Assembly (NCBI RefSeq): GCF_015265375.1
Contig: NZ_JABZXW010000013.1
Span: 1-40,442, forward strand
Origin: Rothia sp. (in: high G+C Gram-positive bacteria)
Lineage (GTDB): Bacteria > Actinomycetota > Actinomycetes > Actinomycetales > Micrococcaceae
Direction: 5' to 3'
DNA length: 40,442 bases
The notes under the pieces were generated by a model. It saw nothing but the letters and a program-made list of their open reading frames with translations. It made no database searches and was not told where the DNA came from. The position numbers and the translations under genes are program-made. Positions within the stretch are counted from its first letter, which is position 1. Each line of letters starts with the position of its first letter. This document shows, in pieces, positions 1 to 6,039 of the stretch.

Positions 1-1468
1 TTCCCTTCCCTTTTGGAGGGGCTTTCATTAAGGCTGAAAAATGGTAGACCGCTCGTAGCGGTGCTGAGCATTTCCCTTCCTATTGGGAGGGACTTTCATT
101 GAGGCCCGCCGGGCGTGTGTGAAAGACGAGCACGAACAATTTCCCTACCTTTTTGCAATGCCTTTCATTGACGGGTATTGCCAAGGTCCTGGGCTGCTGG
201 AATAGCCGCATTTTCCTCACTGATTCGTGGGGACTATCAATAACCCAGATCAATATCCCCCAGGATGACCAGGGGACCGGTTTGTTCAGTACCTGGAGAT
301 GTAGACTTTCATTGAGGCAGAGCGAAAAACCCACCCTGGCTGGGGTGGGTCCGGTATTTCCTTTCCTTTTTGGAGGGCTTTCATTGAGGCGCCCTTTTCT
401 CACAAATTCGTGCCAAAAATTTTATATTTCCCTTCCTTTTGGGAGGGACTTTCATTGAGGCGAGAAACGCACCATCTGGCAAACCCTCGAATACCGAGAT
501 TTCCCTTCCTATTTGGAAGGGCTTTCATTGAGGCTTTGACGTGATGCGTCAGAAGACGAATACCGCCAACATTTCCCTTCCTGGTTGGAGAGGCTTTCAT
601 TGAGGCCGCAGCACCTCAGCGTTCATGTGGGTACGCCGTCAGGATTTCCCTTCCTTTTTGGAGGGGCTTTCATTGAGGCAAACCTGACTCACTCAGTGCA
701 TGAGGTGTGACAAATTTCCCTTCCTTTTGGGAAGGGCTTTCATTAAGGTGAATCAATTGTGAAGCCCATCTGGGAGGGCGTAAAATTTCCCTATAGTTTT
801 GTAGGGACCTTCATTGAGGCTGAATATCGCAAATCTAATCCAGACCAAACGGAGCCCAATTTCCCTATAGCTTTGCAGGGGCTTTCATTGAGGCGCCATA
901 GTGCCGAACGGTTGTGTCTCAGGTTCGGGTATTTCCCTACAGCTTTGTAGGGACTTTCATTGAGGCTAAACCCCCCAAAAATAGGGGTTGCGCTACTAAA
1001 CCATTTCCCTTCCTTTTGGGAGGGACTTTCATTGAGGCGTGGACGAGGTTCAGGCAAGGGGCGGTCAGGTCATCATTTCCCTACTCTCCGTAGGGACCTT
1101 CATTGAGGCGGCGAATGCACCAGCTACGTGGCGTGGAAGTTGAACATTTCCCTTCCTTTTGGGGAAGGACTTTCATTGAGGCGCGGCTGCTGCCGGTACG
1201 GTGCTGGTCGTTGATTCTGGATTTCCCTTCCTTTTCGGAAGGGCTTTCATTGAGGCCTGTTCGGTGACGGTGTTGAGGAGATGTTCCTGGATATTTCTCC
1301 GTTTCTCAACGGAGACTTTCATTGAGGTGTCCTAGCGAGTGCCCCGACCTGCGGGGCGACGAGGATTTCCCTTCCTTTTGGAAGGACCTTCATTGAGGCG
1401 GGCTCATCCCAGCTTGCGCAGGAAACACCTCAACCTTCCCTACGGTTTCGTAGGGACTTTCCCTAACC
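1..1468 (+). CRISPR. CRISPR array 1, type I-G, 21 repeats in window, left end cut
   Basis: Repeats of about 36 nt lie at 1-34 (cut by the window edge), 70-105, 139-174, 210-245, 283-318, 356-390, 426-461, 499-534, 571-606, 644-679, 714-749, 785-820, 859-894, 931-966, 1003-1038, 1075-1109, 1146-1182, 1221-1256, 1293-1328, 1365-1399 and 1434-1468. The twenty spacers are 33-38 nt. Each repeat is ATTT, a stem-loop, then CTTTCATTGAGGC. The commonest stem is CCCTTCC with GGAAGGG or GGGAGGG, but others are CCCTACA/TGTAGGG, CCCTAC/GTAGGG and CTCCGTT/AACGGAG. Repeats 3, 4 and 5 are decayed, and the last repeat (1434-1468) keeps a perfect stem but has lost the conserved tail. Plus-strand transcription is inferred from the degenerate last repeat, the terminator just downstream, and the conserved 3-prime tail that would form the crRNA 5-prime tag. 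The leader should lie left of the window. Confidence 0.97.
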
Positions 1469-1475
1469 TATTCCT

Positions 1476-1519
1476 GCTCCGTTCCTGGATCCATCACAGT
1501 CCAGGAACGGAGCTTTTTT
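1476..1519 (+). terminator. Intrinsic terminator after CRISPR array 1
   Basis: A 14-bp perfect stem (1476-1489 with 1500-1513, arms GCTCCGTTCCTGGA and TCCAGGAACGGAGC) is followed by six T residues at 1514-1519. It begins 7 nt after the last degenerate repeat, so it ends the array transcript and supports left-to-right transcription. The region from here to 1727 is C-rich, contains no gene I can support, and presumably carries the cas4-cas1 promoter. Confidence 0.9.
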
Positions 1520-1727
1520 GCTACGAAACGAGGCCAAAACACCAGCAGCAAGCCTCACCCACCAGTTACTACCCGCCTCCTCCACACATCCAAGCAGAAA
1601 ACTCAACACGCCGACCCTGCGTCATAAACTCGCTGATAAGCCAAAACACTCCGCCGCAGTGCTACCCTCAAAACCAAGCAGCCAAAGCTGACTGCCCACC
1701 ATATTCGCTCACACCAAGGAGACACCG

Positions 1728-3338
1728 ATGTCTACCCCCTACAGTGCAGGCGACGAACTTCCTATCTCACTCGTCATGCACACCGTGTACTGCCCCCGCC
1801 GCGCATGGATCGAATCCAATGGCGAAAAGACCGACACCTCGCAAATGCAAGAGGGACAATCCGCCCACAAACGAGTCGACGACCCCAAAACATCCCGCGG
1901 CACGCAACAGCGCGCAGTCACCATCTCATCAACACGCCTCGGGCTCACCGGACGATGCGATGCTATCGAACCGCAAGAAGACGGTTCTACCCGCATCATC
2001 GAATACAAAGCAACCCCCGTACGCCGCAACGCATCCGTCACACCCGCCCACAGGGTGCAGCTCGCCCTTCAGAAAATCTGCCTCGAAGAAGCCGGCGAAA
2101 CCGTCAGCGAATGCGCGGTGCACTTCACCAACCACAACAAAACCGTGCCCGTCGACATCTCAGATGAAGACATCCGCACCGCAGAAGAATACGTACACAC
2201 CACCCGCGCACTCATCGACAACCCGACAGCACCGCAACCCCTCGAAGACTCACCCCGCTGCAGCTGGTGCTCCCACATCTCCGTGTGTCTACCCGACGAA
2301 TCCCGCGGAAAAGAAAACATTACACGCGTCGTCGCCAGCAACCCCGACAGCCAAGTAGCGCACCTCACCACGCAAGGATCAAGAGCGACCGTCCAACAAG
2401 GGCGCCTCATCGTGCAGCACCTCGGTGAAACAATCAGCAGCGTACCCCTCGAACGTGTGCACAGCCTCGTTGTCCACGGAAATATCGACGTTTCCTCCGC
2501 GCTTCTACGAGAACTCATGTGGCGCAACTGCACCATCATCTGGTGCTCCAGCACCGGCCGAGTCTACGGCTGGTCGCAACCTGGCACCGGACCGAATGGA
2601 CTGGCCCGCGTGCAACAGCATGTCCTCTCAGCGCAGGGGCACTTGCCCATAGCGGCCGCCATGATTGCCAGCAAAATCGCAAACCAAGCGACCCTGCTGC
2701 GCCGCAACGGCCACGCCGCAGATATATGCCGCACCATGCGAGACATCCAGAAGCACACGCCGCAGGCTACCTCAATCCCGGAACTGCTCGGCATCGAAGG
2801 TGAAGCCGCCTCGCTCTACTTCGGTAGTTTCACGACCATGCTCAAAGAAGACGTACTCGCCGAACTCGGCTGGGCCTGGGCCGGGCGGCAGGGGAGAGGC
2901 GCCAACGACCCCATCAATATTCTGCTGAACTACGCCTACGGGTTGCTCAGCTCAGAGTGCATTCGCGCTATCCTCACCTGCGGGCTCGACCCGCACGCCG
3001 GGTTCCTGCACAGCAGCTCACGGAACAAGCCTGCGCTCGCGCTTGACCTCATGGAAGAATTCCGCGCAGTCATCGCGGACTCCGTGGTGGTGTCCCTTAT
3101 TAACAGGAAGCAGATCAAAGCGGCACACTTCACCACGGTTGGCGGAAGCTACCGGCTCACACCCGAAGGACGGAAAACCGTCATCGCCACTTTCGAGAAG
3201 CGCATGGCCACGGAGATTACCCATCCCACCTACGGGTACTCGGTGACGTGGCGCCGCGCTATTGAGGTGCAGGCCCGCATGCTCCTGGGCGTTATCAACG
3301 GAACCACCCGCGAGTACACAGGGGTGACCGTACGATAA
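1728..3338 (+). CDS. cas4-cas1: Cas4-Cas1 fusion, CRISPR adaptation nuclease/integrase
   Basis: A 536-residue fusion typical of type I-G loci. Residues 1-190 are Cas4, a RecB-like Fe-S nuclease that trims prespacers: Cys22, Cys178, Cys181 and Cys187 can hold a 4Fe-4S cluster, and Asp78, the E92-Y-K94 motif and Gln111 fit the nuclease core. Residues about 200-536 are Cas1, the spacer integrase: Glu357 in GIEGEA, His428 in GFLH and Asp440/Glu443 in LDLMEEF match the metal-binding triad. All key residues are present, so it looks active. The start is chosen for the AAGGAGACACCG ribosome binding site directly before the ATG. The stop overlaps the cas2 start (TAATG), so the two are translationally coupled. 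The neighbouring arrays are the substrate. Confidence 0.96.
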   Translation: MSTPYSAGDELPISLVMHTVYCPRRAWIESNGEKTDTSQMQEGQSAHKRVDDPKTSRGTQQRAVTISSTRLGLTGRCDAIEPQEDGSTRIIEYKATPVRRNASVTPAHRVQLALQKICLEEAGETVSECAVHFTNHNKTVPVDISDEDIRTAEEYVHTTRALIDNPTAPQPLEDSPRCSWCSHISVCLPDESRGKENITRVVASNPDSQVAHLTTQGSRATVQQGRLIVQHLGETISSVPLERVHSLVVHGNIDVSSALLRELMWRNCTIIWCSSTGRVYGWSQPGTGPNGLARVQQHVLSAQGHLPIAAAMIASKIANQATLLRRNGHAADICRTMRDIQKHTPQATSIPELLGIEGEAASLYFGSFTTMLKEDVLAELGWAWAGRQGRGANDPINILLNYAYGLLSSECIRAILTCGLDPHAGFLHSSSRNKPALALDLMEEFRAVIADSVVVSLINRKQIKAAHFTTVGGSYRLTPEGRKTVIATFEKRMATEITHPTYGYSVTWRRAIEVQARMLLGVINGTTREYTGVTVR

Positions 3339-3637
3339 TGCGTGACGACGCTCGACGAACACTCATCGCCTACGATGTGCCCAGCGACCGGCGGCGCGCC
3401 AAGCTGGCCAAGCTCATTCTCAGTTATGGGGACCGTATTCAGTACAGCGTCTTCATTGTGGATGCGGCCCCCGCCAAGGTGCGACGCATCAAAGATGAAG
3501 TTCAGGAACTCATCGATCCAGACGAGGACTCAGTGCTCTTCTGCGACCTGGGGCTGCTGGCCCGGCTTGACGAGCCGACCTTCAGCTACATTGGCCGAGC
3601 GCGTGAGGTGACCGAATCGGATGCGCTCATTCTCTAG
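3338..3637 (+). CDS. cas2: Cas2, CRISPR adaptation subunit
   Basis: A 99-residue protein with the Cas2 ferredoxin-like fold signature: an N-terminal beta strand ending in IAYDVPSD, with the conserved Asp13, then an amphipathic helix and GDRIQYSVFIVD. It forms the Cas1-Cas2 integration complex with the Cas4-Cas1 fusion upstream. It begins on the A of the upstream stop codon (TAATG overlap). Length and composition are normal for the family. It ends about 220 bp before the first repeat of array 2, so cas2 abuts the leader. Confidence 0.95.
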   Translation: MRDDARRTLIAYDVPSDRRRAKLAKLILSYGDRIQYSVFIVDAAPAKVRRIKDEVQELIDPDEDSVLFCDLGLLARLDEPTFSYIGRAREVTESDALIL

Positions 3638-3857
3638 CCGCGTGCTGCTCATTCGCTAGCGACGCGCGGCGGGGGAGCGGAGGAATGACGAGTTCGATTG
3701 CGGACTGGTAGTGGAGGTGGGGATAATGACCTTTGGAGGCTTTGTCTGTCTCCGCGAGAACCTGGCACGTGATGTGTAATCTTGGCGTGTCGCTCGCGTG
3801 ATGTTTTGGCTTGTCAATAGTGTTTGAATGCTTAAACGGCTGCTTGGGTATACTTTT
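3638..3857 (+). promoter_or_regulatory. Leader of CRISPR array 2 with putative promoter
   Basis: This 220-bp non-coding stretch between cas2 and the first repeat becomes AT-rich near the array. A TATACT box at 3849-3854 is a good -10. Candidate -35 elements are TTGAAT at 3824-3829 (19-bp spacing) and TTGTCA at 3811-3816 further up. Transcription would then begin at about 3861, inside the first repeat. The leader should also contain the integration signal for new spacers. Promoter placement is by eye. Confidence 0.6.
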
Positions 3858-5041
3858 ATTTTCCTGCATTCGGGCGGGGACTTTCATTGAGGCTAGCCAA
3901 GTGCCGGGGAGTCTACCTCGGTGTCGGCGGATTTCCCCGCCTTTGGACGGGGCCTTTCATTGAGGCCGCTCCGTTGTCGTCCTCAGCCAGGAATTCTACG
4001 ACCATTTCCCCGCCTTCGGGCGGGGACTTTCATTGAGGCAAAGAGACTTTGGAGAAAAAGGCAGTCCCTGGAGATTTCCCCGCCTTCGGGCGGGGACTTT
4101 CATTGAGGCTTTGTTGTTCTTGATGAGCTCTGGCGCGCGCTCCGTGATTTCCCCGCCTTCGGGCGGGGACTTTCATTGAGGACTCATACATTCAATAAGT
4201 CAGGTGCATATTATGAGATGCTCTCTCCTGGTGGAGGGGCTTTCATTGAGGCGATAAAACCGCTGAGCCGCTGGGCAATGTTCCGGCATTTCTCCGCCTT
4301 CGGGCGGAGACTTTCATTGAGGCGACACGCAGGATTGCACTTCGGTGTTGCAGTATCCATTTCTCCGCCTTCGGGCGGGGACTTTCATTGAGGTGCCGCC
4401 ACTGCGCAGGAGTAATGCCCCGCGCCTTGCGAATTTCCCCGCATTAGGGCGAGGACTTTCATTGAGGGGCGCCGCACGTCGCCGGGCACGTTCTCCAACC
4501 ACAGAATTTCCCCGCATTAGGGCGGGGACTTTCATTGAGGGTTGCCCAGCGCTTCGGAGACAGGTCGTAGCGTCTCCACATTTCCCCGCTTTCGGTCGGG
4601 GACTTTCATTGAGGGCCGTCAGTCGCAGGTGCAACGGTCCGGAACCTGCCGGATTTCCCCGCCTTTGGGTGGGGACTTTCATTGAGGTAATCCAGCCGAA
4701 GTAATCGGCGTAAACTGGGCAACCATTTCTCCGCCTTCGGGCGGGGACCTTCATTGAGGCAACAAGGTCGCGAGTACCGGCAAGGTTCAGAACGACGCTT
4801 TCCCCGCCTTCGGGTGACGATGCTGCGGTAGACACAGATACTGCGTGATGTACACTTTGGATACGTAATCTGCGAGAATCTCATGCCATAGCAGTCTCTG
4901 CTACGCCATCACATGCTAGTTTTTAGCTAGCTATTTCTCCACCTCTGGGTGGGGACTTTCATTGAGGCTGGGTGAAGCAGCGAGGCCAGGGTTTCCAGTC
5001 GCACAATTTCCCTGCCTTCGGGTGAGGATCTTCGTTGCGGT
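3858..5041 (+). CRISPR. CRISPR array 2, type I-G, 16 repeats
   Basis: Repeats lie at 3858-3893, 3931-3966, 4004-4039, 4074-4109, 4147-4182, about 4218-4252, 4288-4323, 4359-4394, 4433-4468, 4506-4541, 4580-4615, 4653-4688, 4725-4760, about 4798-4833, 4933-4968 and 5006-5041. Spacers are 34-38 nt except for a 99-nt gap at 4834-4932. The consensus is ATTT, stem CCCCGCC / loop TTCG / GGCGGGG, then ACTTTCATTGAGGC. Stem variants include TCTCCGCC/GGCGGAGA (4288), TCTCCGCC/GGCGGGGA (4359, 4725), CCCCGC/GCGGGG with an ATTAGG loop (4506), and CTCCACC/GGTGGGG (4933). The repeat at 4798 has lost its tail and the last repeat (5006) is degenerate. The tail matches array 1, so both arrays should feed the same effector. 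Confidence 0.97.
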
Positions 5042-5078
5042 TCTGAACGCGAATCGGGAAGTCTCACGCGGGTTACGT

Positions 5079-5119
5079 AGCCCCGTTCTGGAACCTACTC
5101 TGGTTTTTAGAACGGGGCT
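5079..5119 (+). terminator. Intrinsic terminator after CRISPR array 2
   Basis: The arms AGCCCCGTTCT (5079-5089) and AGAACGGGGCT (5109-5119) form an 11-bp stem, followed by a pyrimidine-rich tail (CTTCTCTTT). It resembles the array 1 terminator in stem sequence: GCCCCGTTC here and GCTCCGTTC there, with the matching change on the other arm. No gene is visible from here to about 5310. Confidence 0.8.
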
Positions 5120-5311
5120 CTTCTCTTTAAAACATGAATATGGGCTGATGCGTCACCTGCTACAGATTCCTCTTGCCAGCTAGCTGAGTCTGAAATGACC
5201 AAATCGGATGCGCGTAATCTGTAACAGCGCTATGGTGAAGCCATGAGCCGAGAAGAGAATCGATTGCACCACAGGGGAGAGACAGCGATAATAGGAGAAC
5301 GCCTAACACCT

Positions 5312-5340
5312 TTGGCATTCTTCTGTTTATCCAATTTAAA
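5312..5340 (+). promoter_or_regulatory. Putative promoter of the crRNA-like RNA
   Basis: TTGGCA at 5312-5317, a 17-bp spacer and TTTAAA at 5335-5340 form a plausible sigma-70-type promoter. The predicted start at about 5347 falls at the base of the first hairpin of the solitary repeat, which would give a minimal RNA beginning with the repeat stem. This placement is inferred by eye. Confidence 0.45.
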
Positions 5341-5460
5341 TCTCCTGCCGTGCCTCGCACGGTCTGAGCCTTCATTGAGGGATCAACGTTATATAGCGGA
5401 AGTTTCGGTCGCTGGCGCCTCTCCTGCAACTGACATTGTTGCGGGAGCTTTCTCTGAATT
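5340..5460 (+). ncRNA. Solitary repeat-spacer-repeat unit, candidate CreA/CreR-like crRNA-like RNA
   Basis: Outside both arrays, 5340-5381 is a repeat-like element. CCGTGC (5348-5353) and GCACGG (5357-5362) form a perfect stem with loop CTC. CTC (5342-5344) and GAG (5366-5368) can pair outside it, and the crRNA tag CCTTCATTGAGGG follows at 5369-5381. A 35-36 nt pseudo-spacer (5382 to about 5417) has the same length as the array spacers. A second hairpin follows, with arms CTCCTGCAAC (5421-5430) and GTTGCGGGAG (5438-5447), then a decayed tail CTTTCTCTGAAT. One good repeat, one spacer and one degenerate repeat make up the architecture of CreA antitoxin RNAs and Cas-regulating crRNA-like RNAs in other type I systems. 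Csb2 could process it and Cascade could load it. It could instead be a relic of a lost array, but its spacer matches a nearby promoter-proximal site, which argues for a regulatory role. Confidence 0.65.
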
Positions 5461-5501
5461 TTGGCCCTCTTGCAAGTACGATTTATGCAGGAGGGCCAAA
5501 A
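5459..5501. other. Strong 16-bp hairpin without U-tract
   Basis: The arms 5459-5474 and 5486-5501 pair over 16 bp with one G-T wobble (core GGCCCTC/GAGGGCC), around an 11-nt loop. Neither strand has a T-run after the stem, so it is not a standard intrinsic terminator. It lies between the crRNA-like unit and its predicted target, and may insulate, process or stabilise the 3-prime end of the small RNA. Confidence 0.6.
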
Positions 5502-5509
5502 AGTTATAT

Positions 5510-5545
5510 ATCAAAGTTATTTAGCGGGAGTTTTGAGGGTTGTTT
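5510..5545 (+). promoter_or_regulatory. Candidate protospacer targeted by the crRNA-like RNA
   Basis: Positions 5510-5535 match the pseudo-spacer at 5382-5407 at 22 of 26 bases. Mismatches are at spacer positions 6, 12, 19 and 25, and similarity fades beyond 26. Positions 6 and 12 are the flipped-out bases in type I crRNA-DNA hybrids, so pairing over the first 18 positions would be effectively complete. Bases upstream of the two copies do not match, so the similarity starts exactly at the repeat/spacer boundary. The three bases 5-prime of the site are TAT. The PAM of this system is unknown, and TTN is reported for another type I-G system. Partial matching would suit binding and repression rather than cleavage. 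Confidence 0.55.
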
Positions 5546-5568
5546 AGTTGAATACTTAATGCTAGAGT
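5540..5568 (+). promoter_or_regulatory. Putative promoter of the mini-ORF transcript
   Basis: TTGTTT (5540-5545), 17 bp and TAGAGT (5563-5568) fit an actinobacterial TANNNT promoter. The -35 box overlaps the end of the candidate protospacer. An alternative is the TATATA at 5505-5510, whose -10 abuts the protospacer. Either way, effector binding at 5510-5545 would block the promoter. Confidence 0.4.
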
Positions 5569-5574
5569 TGAGGC

Positions 5575-5712
5575 ATCAACCGGTTTAGAGATTACTTCAG
5601 CAACCTGCCGAAGTGGCTCTAGCCCCGACCTTGGAGGTGAAGGATATGTTCCGGCTACTCACAAGAAATAAAAGCCGCCCGCTACGCGAGGCGCAACGGG
5701 CGGCTTTTGTTT
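5575..5712 (+). ncRNA. Candidate CreT-like toxin RNA
   Basis: The predicted transcript has hairpins in its leader (5567-5580, ACTTCAGC/GCCGAAGT at 5594-5614), then GGAGGTGAAGGAT immediately before ATG at 5646, one of the strongest ribosome binding sites in the window. Codon 4 is CTA, 6 ACA, 7 AGA, 8 AAT and 9 AAA, all low-usage in this GC-rich genome. The terminator hairpin (5670-5708) lies inside the reading frame, so most transcripts would end without a stop codon. Characterised CreT toxins are small RNAs whose mini-ORF captures a rare tRNA, and this has the right parts. No toxicity is shown by the sequence. Confidence 0.4.
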
Positions 5713-5765
5713 ATATAAGTATTTACCGCATCAAGCGGCGGTTATGCCTGTTGCCGCAGACATAA
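5646..5765 (+). CDS. 39-codon mini-ORF with very strong ribosome binding site
   Basis: The ORF starts with ATG at 5646 and stops with TAA at 5763-5765. It encodes a very basic 39-residue peptide (many Arg and Lys) of no family I recognise. The GGAGG is 8 nt before the ATG. Because an intrinsic terminator (5670-5708) sits in codons 9-21, a full-length peptide would need read-through. I favour an RNA-level or ribosome-stalling role over a protein function. Confidence 0.35.
   Translation: MFRLLTRNKSRPLREAQRAAFVYISIYRIKRRLCLLPQT
5670..5708 (+). terminator. Intrinsic terminator inside the mini-ORF
   Basis: The 12-bp arms AAAAGCCGCCCG (5670-5681) and CGGGCGGCTTTT (5697-5708) are followed by GTTTATATAAG. 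It should end the short transcript and separate it from the csb operon. Confidence 0.85.
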
Positions 5766-5851
5766 CCTAATCAGTATACCGGCAGTACGGAGGGGCCTCC
5801 CAATCTGTCTGCATGCTGACCGCTTGTGTGGCCATATGCCTACCTTCCATA

Positions 5852-5894
5852 CCTGTGCTGTCACTACCCAAAATACTGGGCGTGACAGCACAGG
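5852..5894. promoter_or_regulatory. Long inverted repeat upstream of csb1
   Basis: CCTGTGCTGTCAC (5852-5864) pairs perfectly with GTGACAGCACAGG (5882-5894), and CCCA/TGGG inside adds four more pairs around an AAATAC loop. No T-tract follows. It may be an operator for a dimeric regulator or an RNA structure. It lies 146 bp before the csb1 start. Confidence 0.55.
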
Positions 5895-5972
5895 GGAGAA
5901 GGAAGCGGCATGCCGAATCAGCAGCGTGACGAAAACACGCGCACCATTCGGAAAACCGATGTAGCTTAGAGC

Positions 5973-6017
5973 TATACAAGCAAACGTGCATGTCCAACGC
6001 ATCGAAGCAAACGTGCA
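5973..6017 (+). promoter_or_regulatory. Putative csb operon promoter with 13-bp direct repeats
   Basis: TATACA at 5973-5978 is a likely -10 (start about 5985); no clear -35 is seen. AAGCAAACGTGCA occurs at 5978-5990 and again at 6005-6017, one copy at the transcription start and one just before the ribosome binding site. The 27-bp spacing suggests a tandem operator. Confidence 0.45.
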
Positions 6018-6039
6018 CCCAACATATAAGGAGACAACC

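Noticed and set aside
252..275. Hairpin with CCCC and GGGG arms between two repeats of array 1, as an extra repeat
   Set aside because: It starts only about 8 nt after the previous repeat and has no tail. The repeats at 210 and 283 already have normal spacing, so it is part of a spacer.
1339..2358. A 339-codon plus-strand ORF overlapping cas4-cas1
   Set aside because: It runs through repeat and spacer sequence and then out of frame across cas4. The composition (Pro, Thr, Ser, Arg) is that of a shifted GC-rich frame.
1929..2554. Minus-strand ORFs within cas4-cas1
   Set aside because: They are antisense to a gene with complete catalytic motifs and lack start signals.
4889..4903. TAGCAG/CTGCTA hairpin in the array 2 gap as a lost repeat
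   Set aside because: No trace of the conserved tail, and the distances to the flanking repeats (about 50 and 13 nt) do not fit.
5243..5524. A 93-codon plus-strand ORF across the crRNA-like unit
   Set aside because: It has no ribosome binding site and crosses two hairpins; the region is better explained as non-coding RNA.
5382..5535. Reading the pseudo-spacer/target similarity as a plain local DNA duplication
   Set aside because: The flanks upstream of the two copies share nothing and the similarity starts exactly at the repeat end, so a spacer-target relation explains it better. Duplication followed by drift is not fully excluded.
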